Shown: positions 23,545 to 34,753 of the stretch, in pieces
Layout: each line of letters begins with the position of its first letter
How positions within the stretch are numbered: position 1 is the stretch's first letter
Source of the DNA: Andrena cerasifolii
Lineage: Eukaryota; Arthropoda; Insecta; Hymenoptera; Andrenidae
Length of the DNA: 64,000 nt
Assembly (NCBI RefSeq): GCF_050908995.1
Contig: NC_135120.1
Location: forward strand, 2,865,433-2,929,432
Direction: 5' to 3'
Position numbers and translations under genes: made by a program
Notes under the pieces: generated by a model
Told to the model about the DNA's origin: nothing
Database searches by the model: none
Seen by the model: the letters and a program-made list of their open reading frames with translations, nothing else

Positions 23545-25080
23545 CAACAGTACCACCGCTCCTGTAGGTGTTTCCCCCTCCATCAGCGGTAGCTAGAGTC
23601 CGCCGGTCCCTGCACACAACTACTACGCTAAGAATAAACAACAGCCACACGGCTTCGTTCAGGCGGAGTCGAGCAGCGTTCCCGTTACCCCACCATACCC
23701 TTCGGGGGGCCAACGACTTCAACTGCCAATCCACGATCGTCAGGTGGTGGTGGCTGATTTCTCCTCGCGCGCTGCTCGCGAGACCGAACTCACCGACCAA
23801 TATATCTGAACACGACCTTAGTCTAGCCCCAACCAATACTAATATCCGGGACAAGTTGGAAAGTCGCCACACTCGCTCTCGGCGCAGCACCTCGCGGACG
23901 CATGATTGAGACGCTGAGCAACGACCGATCTGCCAATCAGTGACGCTGATCAGAATAAATTTGCGAATCAGCGACGCGGATTGACGATCAATCCACCAAT
24001 CATCGACTCTTGATGAGCCAATCAGCGCATCGCGTCGATCGGCTTCTGGATGGTTCGAGAAGACGGCCTCGGGTTTCCATCTTGATTGGTCACTCTTGTT
24101 CACGTTGCGTGCAGCAACAGACGTGTTGCATACAAGTCTGCTTTGCTCAACTCGTGAATTTTCATTTCTTAGTAAATCATTTCTCGCATTGAACTCTAAC
24201 TTTACTCTTCTCACAATCAAGCTCTGCTCCTTTCACGCTCGAGTCGAATGTCGATCGTCGCGAATGCAGCACGCGTTAGTGCACGTGCCGTGTATCACCT
24301 CGTGCATCGCATAATCGCGAGTAGACATTTCAAGCGCATTTCTCGAAGACTCACACTCATTTCTCATTGCTTTGTACTATTGTTCGCTCAGTGTGCAAGG
24401 AAAGACGTGTCGCATGTCGAACCGCACTTTCTCACATTGTGAACGCTCTAACGGCAGCTCGCGTCCATCTTGCATTCATTTTGTTGTATCAGTGCACGGA
24501 ACAGCATGTGTTGCTCAATTAGCACGTCTCAAATCAAACTCGTGTGATCGCGAGTTGCTCATGTAGTTATTTTCCCATCGTTAATTCTCAAGTGAATCTC
24601 CGTGCATTGATCATTCTCAGAGCTCATTCTAAAGTGATCAAGCCTCGCGCAATAATACAATTCTTGTGGACGCCGCATGGCTCGTTGCACGTGGAGATCA
24701 ATCTCTTTTCACTGAGGGGCAGAATTTACAACTCTGCCTCAGCATCATCGTTCAGTGTAACTCAAATTCGATTGTAGATCGCCGCGGGTGACGCGCACGT
24801 GGTGATGCCACGTGCATCGATTCGCTCATCAGCGTCATCGCGCAGTGTACTCTCAATTGTGTTTTAAATCATCATCGCTCAGTGTACTCTGAATAGTGTT
24901 TTAATATAATCTCGAAAACCGCGAACTCTGTGCATTCTCACCGACTCACTATCAGTGTAATTGCTCATTTTAAATAAACTTGACGCTACTCATTTTAAGT
25001 GCTGTGTTGCGTGCACCTTTTCACCGTCGTTCCTAACCTCAAAATGTAACCGACACGTTTAACCGCTAGATTCTCAAACA
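23545..25080. other. GC-richer segment with repeated ctcagtgtactct motifs; unassigned
   Basis: Contains degenerate repeats of catcatcgctcagtgtactc at about 24745, 24835 and 24885 and an AATAAA near 24973. It is bounded by family C pieces (23820-23870 lies inside it, 25093 follows). Long frames carry no recognisable domain. A solo LTR or untranslated piece of a retroelement is possible but unproven. Confidence 0.35.
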
Positions 25081-25092
25081 GAATGCGTGACG

Positions 25093-25262
25093 TCAGAATA
25101 AATCAACAGAAGCTTTTTGCAAATTTCTCGAAAACGAAGGTCGACCGGCGGTAACATGAAGGGGAAAAAGTTGTTCAGAATGTTGAGTTTTACAACATAT
25201 CCAAAAATCATCGAAATCGGTGAGGTAACACCTATTCTGCATAATTACCAAATATTGTTTAA
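25093..25262 (-). repeat. Dispersed repeat family C, inverted copy 4
   Basis: Complement of the family start: aaacgaaggtcgaccggcgg, then aaaaagttgttcagaatgtt, ending attctgcataattacc. Confidence 0.65.
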
Positions 25263-25561
25263 ACAAATTATTGGTAAACAATTTTACTAACATTTTTTTA
25301 TGTCAACAATCTTTATTTTCGTCTCGGATAGATATTCAATGGTTAGATTAATTTTGTATTTGCAGTATTTGCCGTGGAAATGATAAATTAGTAAACAATG
25401 TTGGTTTTTTTTATTGTTATCCTCCATTCTTGAGCAACTATTCCTTAGTATAGTATTCTATACAGTATAATGCAACTTTCCAGACTCATAAAATATAAAA
25501 TTATAGCTTTAGGATTTCAAGAAACAACGTTTTTCGTTCGCATGATTCCTATATTACTATA

Positions 25562-26479
25562 CTGAGTTCATCCTAAGAAAAACTTTTTCCGCGCAGGGAT
25601 GATTCTGAGAGGGCGCTGATTGGTCCGACTCCCCACTTCACCGCTTACGTTTTTCTCCCTCTTACCGCCTGTTACCTCTGTGTCAACCGTTCCGCACGCG
25701 ACGCCTTCATATACACGGTGGCACAATTATTTCCGAATACGCACGGCAACGGCCTGTGTTTTATAAAAATTGTTTTGCAGTTGTTTTGAATGAACTTAGT
25801 TTATTTCAGAGACAATAATTGTTATAACCTAAATTGTAAAGTTATGGCAGTTAATATCTTTCATTAAATGATTTTGGGTATGAATAACCATTATCGATAA
25901 TGGATATCGTTTTTAGTTACAAATAACCATTATTGTCAGCGGAAATATTTTTTGGTCACTAATAACCATTATTGACATAGAAGATAATAGTCATAAAATT
26001 ACAGGCATTTTATAATTAATTGGAAATTTTAACAGTTTTATTCGACCTCTGGTAGTAGGACACTTCTCTTTTTAAAGGAACTCCATAAAACTAAATATTT
26101 TACTTAAAAAAAATAATTTACATACTTTAAATATCAATAAATATGTGTGTAAAAAACTTGTACAAAAATCTTATCGTTCCTTTGAATATGAATCCTAAAA
26201 AAGACGTAATAAATGGCATTCTAAATCGACTATTTAGAACACCTCCTTAATTGATGTCATATCTGTTCGGAACCAAAAAACTACCGGGTAGATACACTGC
26301 ACTCCTGCAGTGTTTACATTGACATTGGTCTTGTCCAGCCTATGGAAGGGCAGGGAAACCGGCAGGTAAAGCGCTACGAGCAATCGCCTGCGTCGCTCGG
26401 GCCCGTAGGCAGTAGTGGGGGCTACGCAGAACAGCCGCAAAACGGTATGGGCGTTTGGTTTTTCTTAAGATGAACCCAG
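25562..26479. mobile_element. TA-flanked terminal-inverted-repeat element
   Basis: Left end ctgagttcatcctaagaaaa, right end ttttcttaagatgaacccag, each flanked by TA. This 918-bp arrangement fits a Tc1/mariner-type non-autonomous element. The middle contains taataaccattatt-like repeats (25880-25990). No transposase was recognised. Confidence 0.7.
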
Positions 26480-27165
26480 TATAGTTTTAGTCGAGTTTGG
26501 ACGGCCATATTGGATCCGCCATCTTCTTTTTCGCAAATCGTGCAAAGGATTCGTAATCAGCGATACCTAATACCCCAGTATACCAAGTTTTATTGATTTT
26601 CATTTCGATTTGGCGTAGGAATCGATTTGTGACCGCGGCTATGTCATTTTCGCCCAATGTGTGGCGATACTACGCGTGGCAACGTAGTGTCGCGCCAAAC
26701 CGGAGCACGGGTTAAGCCCGCGGCTTGAGTCGTAACCACCCGGGGCCGGCCGTGGATCCAGATACTGCTATCGTGTGGGAGAGAACCTTTCGGGGTTTCG
26801 AGTAATTCGCTAGTATCGGGATCCCGGCCGAAATTTTCCGAATTGAGCCCGAAATATTGAGTACCTGCATACTCCTACATATTATAGTTTATACAAATAC
26901 AGAAGTTATCGTTTATACATATAGTTGTTCTACTTATACAGCCATGCTTAAAATTTGAAAAATTCATTTATTTCTGCAATTACACAATGGATTACTATTT
27001 CTTATTGTACTTGTAGTACTGAATACATAGGAGCCTTATACTTTTTAGCCATTTTCGTCACTATTATATGAATTAACGAAGTACTACTGACCAATTCGAT
27101 AACAATCGCTTTTAGATGTTGCTGAGTGCTCTCTTGTCTCTCTTTTTCAGAGTATGTTCCAATAT
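26480..27165. other. Intronic DNA with a GC-rich patch
   Basis: A GC-rich patch at about 26640-26860 has no recognisable coding content. Nothing else was seen. Confidence 0.35.
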
Positions 27166-28036
27166 GCAGGGTGTTTGGCCATATGTGGTAAACCTTTCAG
27201 GGTGTGATTTTACAGGCCAAAATAGGACGAAAATCTTTAGTTATCGATGTTTGAAAATTGGGCTCTGGAATTACCATGTGGAACTCATACGTACCCACCC
27301 CACCGAAATTATGACCTATGCTACCTTGCAATCCGGTACGACACACAGCGTGCCGGATTCCCTTATTTAGCGCCATTTGGGTCTTTTTTAAGATATCGGT
27401 GTGATGTTGTAATACATTTGTAAATTATTACTTTATTAATATGACACAGGATTGAACAGATTATTTAGCACGCTTCGGCGTGCGTCCAACGTATCCTTCT
27501 GACGACACGTTGCTCCCCCTCTCCTTGACACACACACCGATACACGCAGGCCTATATCATTACAATCGGAATGAATTTGACGTAAAAAAATAGGATAAAA
27601 TTATTCGTTATGAATTTTCTAATTTAATATTTTTGACATTTATTTATTTATTTTTCAATTTTTTTTAACTTAATTGTGATAAAACAAAATTGAAAACTAT
27701 TCATTTGGTACTTTATTTAATGACCTTTTCAGTGGTTTAAATCGAATGTTCGGGAAACTTTTCGTTTCCATGTTATAAGGAAATGTCGAAAAATAAAGGA
27801 ATGCAGCCAAATATAGTTTTGTTTAAATTAAAGGCAATCTTGTACGCTAAACATCATCTTCTATTAGTAATAATTCTGAATACAGTCAGGAAAATTGCAA
27901 CATTTTTTAAAACTGTGTAACCGTTACTCGCGTAATTACCGGTGGGACGGTGGAGGAACTGTATCGCCAGCTCAGGACGGTTGTCTAGGGCCGCCGATCG
28001 AACAGGGTATCCCGGCCAGGTCTGTGCTGGCACACA

Positions 28037-28594
28037 ATGTGTACGCGGCTTAACCTAAACCTTAAACTATCGCGAGTCGCGGTGTGTACGGCGCGTATCG
28101 CGGCTCGTGTCGCGGACGGTTTCGTGGTGTGTGTCCCGGACAGTTTCGTGGTGTGTGTCCCGGACAGTTTCGCGGTGCGTGTCGCGGTCGGTATCGCGAT
28201 CGTCGGTAGCGGTTCGGCGAAGTGGGAGTGCAAAGACGGTTTGACCGTTCGGTGTCCTAGCGGGCCAACTCTGCCACTAGACTCTGGTCAGAGAACCTGG
28301 GGTCCGTTCACCCAGTGGGCACAACCCGCGAGTGAGACGGAGGCTGTAGGGACGCTCTCGAGAACAGAAGTGAATCTGTTTGGGAGATCGAAGGCGGGTA
28401 GCGGCCTGCGTCCAGAGGATGGCTCCACACTGTCCTTCTGCGAACCGTGGAGGAGGAGAATTCAAAAAGTCGCAGATACTGAGCCTGTCGACGCACTAGA
28501 ACGGGTGCTTACACGAGAGCTTGATATTGCACAAGGACTAATGTCGGCACAGGAGGTTTCTGGGAGAGGCGTACTGATCGTACTAACGCTCTAG
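28037..28594 (+). other. Unassigned 185-codon open frame with 24-bp tandem repeats
   Basis: The GC-rich frame begins over a tandem array (gtgtgtcccggacagtttcg, about three units at 28115-28190) that encodes repeated CVPDSF. The remainder (KWECKDGL, PWRRRIQKVADTEPVDALER) matches nothing I recognise. A similar phrase, accggtgggacgg, occurs at 27939 and 52279, suggesting both belong to a repeated element. The frame may be chance in GC-rich DNA. Confidence 0.25.
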
Positions 28595-29029
28595 GCCGTC
28601 TCTGCCAAATAAGCCATTGCCCCCGACCTATACGACCTCGTCCGTTGATTTTCGGCAGCGAGAGAGTCACTCGGTGCGTGACCCTCTCGCGGCGGTTCCC
28701 AGTAATTGCGGACGAGTGGTGGGGGGCAAGACCGTCGTCCCACTGCGGTAACTCATTACGACTGACAAGGAATATCTTTCAAGTCCCAACGAGTCCCCGT
28801 ATTTTAAGAAAATGGAATCACTTCAGTGCACCGTCCTCTATACATTCGTGCAGGAATCACTTCCCACTTCGTCCCATTTCTCAAAATATTACTGTTTGAA
28901 ATCATCAGCGTTGCGTCATTTTCTTCATGTTTATGAGTTGCATCCTTCTTCGAAGGAACTGTTTAAGGAAAATATCAAGGATCGCTACAAACGAAGAATG
29001 TTTAGATTACTTTTAACGTCAGATCCATA

Positions 29030-30178
29030 CAGGATGTCCCACTAAGGAGTGGACAGCGCGATATCTCTTAAAGTATTGTCGATAAAAATATAAAAAAAAA
29101 TAGGGAATTGCATGGTTCGAGGGGGCCCATTTATTAGCGCGAACGAATTTTGTTTTCGATTATTATTTTAAAAGATACGATGGTCAAGTTCGGTTTTTCA
29201 AATGGAACTATTTCTTTTGAAGACCTGAGTTGATAGTGCGTTCAAAGACAAATTCAATAAGCTTTAATGTATACACTTTATTTCCACTGGTTTTTAAGAT
29301 ATTGCGCTTGCAAATTTACTGATTTTCACTGCAAGAAACCCCTCTGGAATGGCAAAAACCGGGGGCGGTCTTACTGGCCCCACGGGTGGCACTGCCTGTT
29401 GAAATGGATACTTACCTGCCAAAGGTCTACGCCAGAAATGGCAGGCCCAAAGGCTGGACAATTCTTTTCCGTCAGAAATGCTACTTAGGTAGGTACATCT
29501 GCGGTATCGAGAAGCGCATCGTTACTTTTATTTCGCACTTGCTTCTACGCTCGGATGGCCGGTTCTTTTGGGAGGGATGCAAGTTGGATTGGTTCTGATA
29601 CAATCTGCTCCCTATGGTTGAAATTTAGTCTAGCAACTTTCACTCCTCCTAACCTAACCAATCCAACTTGCATCCCTCCCAAAAGAACCGGCCATCCGAG
29701 CGTAGAAGCAAGTGCGAAATAAAAGTAACGATGCGCTTCTCGATACCGCAGATGTACCTACCTAAGTAGCATTTCTGACAGAAAAGAATTGTCCAGCCTT
29801 TGGGCCTGCCATTTCTGGCGTAGACCTTTGGCAGGTAAGTATCCATTTCAACAGGCAGTGCCACCCGTGGGGCCAGTAAGACCGCCCCCGGTTTTTGCCA
29901 TTCCAGAGGGGTTTCTTGCAGTGGAAATAAAGTGTATACATTAAAGCTTATTGAATTTGTCTTTGAACGCACTATCAACTCAGGTCTTCAAAAAGAAATA
30001 GTTCCATTTGAAAAACCGAACTTGACCATCGTATCTTTTAAAATAATAATCGAAAACAAAATTCGTTCGCGCTAATAAATGGGCCCCCTCGAACCATGCA
30101 ATTCCCTATTTTTTTTATATTTTTATCGACAGTACTTTAAGAGATATCGCGCTGTCCACTCCTTAGTGGGACACCCTG
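29030..30178. mobile_element. Foldback element family D, copy 1, near-perfect ~520-bp arms
   Basis: TA flanks both ends. Ends are caggatgtcccactaaggag and its complement (ccttagtgggacaccctg). Arms 29030-29600 and 29657-30178 are nearly identical in reverse complement; the right arm lacks about 38 bp corresponding to 29292-29331. The short centre holds cctcctaacctaacc. The same peptide appears to be encoded on both strands only because of the palindrome. No transposase. Confidence 0.88.
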
Positions 30179-30779
30179 TATATATCTACATGTACTACAA
30201 GAACAAAAGTGAGCAACAAAAAACCGAAAACATTAGACCCAGAAGCTGCAGAACTTATAGTTCAATGATGAAACTCCTTTACTACTTACAATTAGTACAT
30301 ATTATGTTATATATCATTGAAAGAGACGTTTTTTTTTCAATTTTTAGTTTCAATTTCATTATGATATTTTTTATGTCTCAAGTGGTATACAAACATGTCG
30401 CCGCATGAACGTGAAGAAAATGACGCGTCGCTGATGACGTCAAACAGTTATATTTTGAGAAATGGGACGGAGCGGGAACTGATTCTTGCATGATTGTGTA
30501 GAGGATAACTTAAAAAACAGAATGTTACCCGAACGTTTGATTTAAACCACTGAAAAGGTCATTAAATAAAGTACGAAATGAACAGTTTTCAATTTTTTTA
30601 TCACAAAAAATTATTATAAATTTATTAAAAAAATTTAAATATAAATAAATGTCAAAAATATTAAATTATGCATCATTACAAAGGAATAAATTTATCTTAT
30701 TTTTTTACGTCAATTTCATTCCGATATTTTAAAAAAAGACCCAAATGTCGCTAAATAAGTGAATCGGTCCTATGCGGCG

Positions 30780-32235
30780 TTCTTGCACGAATTTATGAAA
30801 AAGCACATCTACTTTTGAGGGGTGACTCTACATCTTTGGATGGGGGGGGGGGGGGCGTTTGTAAAAGAAGCTTCCTGCAAAATTGTTTGTAACATAATAC
30901 ATGTAGGATCGAAAATAATGAGTTTATTATGTAAGTGACAAAATAACAAAAAAATAGCACAAAGAAATACATAGAAGAACTAATTATTACAAGAACGCCA
31001 TAACCCACATGTCAGTCTCGTCATGCGACTCAATGGGACTGATTTCGCTTGTCGCTCGGGCAAATCCCGCGCGATCGACACGCTCGTTGAGTGGCTTTAC
31101 ACACTCCAATTTTTTTGTAACCTTTAACAATTTCTTGCATTGGAACTGTGCTTTTACGGCAGATTGTTTCTTCTAAACTTCTTTTCTTCTCATTGAGTAG
31201 AGCACGTTGATGTAAGAAACAACTTCAGCCTAAAGTTTTAATGCATAAACAATTTTGCGGCAAGCTTTGTTTTTACAAATGTCCACTGTCATGTGCGTGA
31301 TAACCCCACTACAGGTATGTCACCCGCCAGGTGTACCTAACTGTGCTGCATGGCAACCGAATTGTATAAAAGGGCCGGTACGACACGAATAAAGGGTCAG
31401 TCAATCAATCAGTTTTCCTTACATAAAAAAATTGCGATCCCGCGACACCACCGATCCAGGGATGTAGATTCGGCCCGGAAAGCAGTGACAGTGATAAAAC
31501 AATCATGGTGCGTGTGTATGTACGTGTGTAGGTGATTTTTTAAGACAAAATTGTGTATTGAAAGTGGCATTCACCCTCCCTATTTGGGAATCCCGTTGGG
31601 CGGGTTTTCATATGCCCTTTGGGATTTTCAAGAGTAACTAGATTTCATGGCGTACAACGTGATGTGTGTGCTATTTTATAAATTTTCGCAAGAACGTCGT
31701 GCCGCATTGGAAGGGACCGCAAGTTAAAGTTTCGGTGATGTAATTATTTACATACAGATGTATGTATATGTTCTACATGGTAAATCTGTCATGCGTTCGT
31801 CGCCACTGCACGTACTTGACTGGCCAGGTTCCAACGGGCCGCTGTTGCCGAATTGCCGTGATTCAGTCGTTCCAGAGCCCAATTTTTACACATTGATAAC
31901 GAAAAAATGAAGCGTTTACCGCAATTTCGTAATTTTTGACTTTCGTCTTATTTTGGCCTGTAGAATCACCCCCTAAATGGTTCACCACCTGTAGCGAAAC
32001 ACCTTGTATACCTACAAAAACTTCTAATTGTTATACGGCAAGAACAAGAGACTCACCAGTATTATTGTATGTTTACACCCCTGATTAAACAATCTGTAAG
32101 GCTGTTGAAACATCAGCATACTGTTACTGAAAGGCAAACCTTACATCTCGAAGCCCCAACTAATAGTTTATGTTTTAAACAGACGTATAATTTTAATATC
32201 AAGTATTCATACTTGAATAATAACACTGTCCAACA
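30780..32235. other. Intronic DNA with possible LTR-like promoter patch
   Basis: A 14-base G run lies at 30842-30855. At 31364-31400 there is a TATA-like tataaaagggccgg followed closely by aataaagggtcagtc, a spacing typical of short retrotransposon LTRs, but paired LTRs and a primer site were not established. Confidence 0.35.
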
Positions 32236-34230
32236 CGATTTTTGGTCCGCAATATCCGCTGGGTGATTCTTGTAGAGTTTTTCGCCTTGAACACGAATCC
32301 GTAAGGAGAATTACTCTATCAACCTCAGTTTTTGAAAAACACACGATTTTGGGCAAAAGTGTAGTAGGGTGACCTGCCCAGTGAATAAACGGTGCTCATG
32401 TGATACGAAAAATTAACGTCTATCGCGCTCATTTCACGTTGAAACTTACACCGAAATTTAGAGTGGACACCCACAGACGTCTCGCAAAAGCGTTTTTCTT
32501 TTTACTTATAACTTATACAGCATTAATTCCGTTTATTCAATAGTTGTCCTCGCGGCCGTTCATTCACTGGCAAAAGTGGGCATTTCTTACTTTACCAATG
32601 CATGAACAGCTTACCCGGTCTTTTTTCTCTTGACACTTTCGCCGTCAGTATGGAGATTAGGTTAACCCACCTCAGAAACCAAATTTCAACTATGCATAAT
32701 TATGATCTTATAAGACTAGTAAAGTATCAAATCAATAATATTATTGCAGTTGGAGAATGAAAAACTGTTTAGACAAAAAATCGTCTAAATACATTGGAAA
32801 CCTAACCACTGTTTTTATCCCGTTCATTCACTGGGGTATCCCTGTTCATTCAATAAAAATCTATGTTCATTCACTGGTCATTGGCTTATTTTTTATTTAA
32901 TCCTTTGCCAGACTTGTAATGAAAGTTATAACTATCAAATATTGCTATAATTATGTTCCGGGATGTGTGACTTTAGTAATAAAACAGCTCGCTTATATCA
33001 ATAACATTCAGGGGATTAAATAACGACTTTTGAATACTAATTTAAACAGACATGCAGGTTCAGTGTTCATTCACTGGACAGGTCACCCTATTACGTGAAA
33101 ACTAAGAACGCTAGAAAGTTCAACTTAGTCTCAAAAGCTAGAGGAGAGTGTGATCAGTTTATATAGTTATTAAATTGGACTGTTTTGAAAACTGTAAATG
33201 ATCATCAAAGTTTGAAAAAGTATCGATGTGCATGGTTTCCACACAATATTTTTGCATTTTTATGAAAAAGGGTCTACCTAGCCCGAAAACGCTACCCAGC
33301 ATCCGATTCTGTACACATTTCTGAAGAAGAAACCATCCAGGAAAAGTGTCGAAACAGTTTCTAACTCGAACTGATAGAGAAAATATCCATCGCCAAACGT
33401 ATTCACGGTGTTTTGCCGCCTGGCGGCCATTGTTCACCTGGCGCGACTCGTCAGGGTCGTCGCTACGCGTAATCGACGCCGATGGTACTGTTCAGTAGGC
33501 ACCGACATTCTATATGGATCATCCTTATTTTTTTCATGTATTCGTAAATACTATTCACGGATTTAAACAAACTTTTCCCGATCAGTCACTGTTTTAAACA
33601 ATTTCGATCTTTCATGCATGAATACCTACGTATGACTTGTTAATATGGAACCGTATAAAATCAAACACAATTGTTTATGAATTTACAAGATTTTTATTAT
33701 TATGGTTTGATCAGATTTAGAACACTTTTTCAATTGCGGTAATAGTTGAAACACATTAAACAGTATTTGAAGGCAACGCGAAGTATATTTAAGTATAATT
33801 TAGGCATCTCTTTTTAATAAATTCATTATTCAATATTTCTGAAACGCAGTGTGAGATACGATTTTGGGCAAGGTAAACACTTTTTCGTAAAAATGCAAAA
33901 ATATTGCGTGGAAACCATGCACATCGATACTTTTTCAAACTTTGATGATCATTTACAGCCATTAAAAATATTCAAATTTAATAACTATATACACTGATCT
34001 ATTCGGGTAACTCTTCTCTATCTTTTGAGTCTAACTTGAACTTTCTAGCGTTCTTAGTTTTCATGTAATGCCTCACTTTTAAACAAAATTGTGCGTTTTT
34101 ACAAAAACTCATGTTTTCAAAAACTGAGGGTGATAGAGCAATTCTGCTTGTGGATTCGTGTTCAGGGAGAAAAACTCTACAAGAATTGCCCAGTGGATAT
34201 TGCGGAACCGAAAAAAGTTTCATTTTGTTG
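32236..34230. mobile_element. Foldback element with ~300-bp arms next to mas clip-4 exon
   Basis: The left arm (ggtccgcaatatccgctggg, ttgtagagttttt, then after an insertion aagaacgctagaaagttcaa and gatcatcaaagtttgaaaaa) is complementary to the right arm 33855-34225. The centre at 33285-33850 is unpaired. No transposase is seen. Confidence 0.75.
32367..33088. mobile_element. TA-flanked element nested in the foldback left arm
   Basis: Ends gggtgacctgcccagtgaat and the complement of gggtgacctgtccagtgaat, with TA on both sides. Removing it restores collinearity of the two foldback arms (aaaagtgtag joins ttacgtgaaaac). The motif gttcattcactgg recurs inside at 32560, 32823 and 32870. Confidence 0.82.
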
Positions 34231-34297
34231 AACTGTGTAATTAAAATTAAATTACTTTGGAATGTCGCGGTACTGTATGTTGTAATTAAATAATTAG

Positions 34298-34480
34298 GAA
34301 ACAACGACAACGATTCGTCCAACCACAGTGCCACCACAACCAAAATTGCAACCGTGTGCTGGGTTTTGTCTCTTGACCATTATGGCAGCCTTCTGTGAAC
34401 GGCCAAACGTGATACTAGCGAAGACATCAACCTGCCAATCGGGGTCAATCTGTTGTGACAACACGAGAAGCTCGTCGCAG
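34298..34480 (+). CDS. mas: mas exon: clip domain 4
   Basis: Exactly 61 codons, phase 0 at both ends. The acceptor is AT-rich (taaataattag, ending 34297) with a weak pyrimidine tract; reading upstream hits a TAG within the acceptor itself. The exon opens with a Thr-rich stretch (ETTTTIRPTTVPPQ) matching the linker style of the other exons. It then carries clip 4 (PCAGFC...ICCDN, spacing C-x3-C-x8-C-x12-C-x5-CC). The donor is gtgatt after a CAG codon. A 2-kb foldback transposon ends about 60-80 bp upstream of the acceptor. Confidence 0.88.
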
Positions 34481-34629
34481 GTGATTCTATTTCTTCTTTT
34501 TTTGATAGAACTCTTTCAAGGAACAAGTAAATGCAGGCAAGTAACATATTGATGTGGAAGAAAAGAATAAAATATTGGTGTACATACGTATAAGGAATAA
34601 ACTTATTAACACCGTTTTCTTTGTATCAG

Positions 34630-34753
34630 ATTTCAAGACCCAGGCCAAGACCCACGCAGAGACCATCGATTACCACAGTTTCTTTACCACCAGATCCTCG
34701 CCCAGAGTGTCCTGGATCCTGCATTGTTTCTTATTTATCATTCACGTGTTTCA
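34630..34753 (+). CDS. mas: mas exon: Pro/Arg-rich linker and first half of clip 5
   Basis: The acceptor ctttgtatcag ends at 34629, after a 149-bp intron. The exon encodes a basic Pro-rich linker (ISRPRPRPTQRPS) and the first half of clip 5 (ECPGSCIVSYLSFTCF), ending with one base of an Arg codon before a consensus donor gtaagt. Clip 5 is therefore split by a phase-1 intron of 13.3 kb, unlike clips 1 to 4, which each lie within a single exon. Confidence 0.9.

Larger units (their letters stand above)
27355..30770. repeat. Inverted repeat pair enclosing GC-rich ORF and foldback
   Basis: The left arm (27355-27400 and 27570-27755: catttgggtcttttttaaga, aatgaccttttcagtggttt) pairs with the right arm 30530-30770. 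The left arm is split by about 170 bp of unrelated sequence near 27405-27570. The arms enclose the 24-bp tandem repeat region and the 29030-30178 foldback. Confidence 0.65.
27166..32013. repeat. Widely spaced inverted repeat (GCAGGGTGTTTGG / AAACACCTTGTA)
   Basis: Bases 27166-27290 (cagggtgtttggcc, ttttacaggccaaaatagga, attgggctctgga) are the approximate complement of 31870-32013. They may be the two ends of one large composite element or two separate insertions in opposite orientation; the sequence does not decide. Confidence 0.55.

Noticed and set aside
29386..29978. Same peptide encoded twice on opposite strands
   Set aside because: Result of the near-perfect palindrome of the foldback, not a conserved gene.
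31340..31560. Complete LTR retrotransposon
   Set aside because: TATA-like and AATAAA signals are present, but no paired LTR, primer site or coding region.
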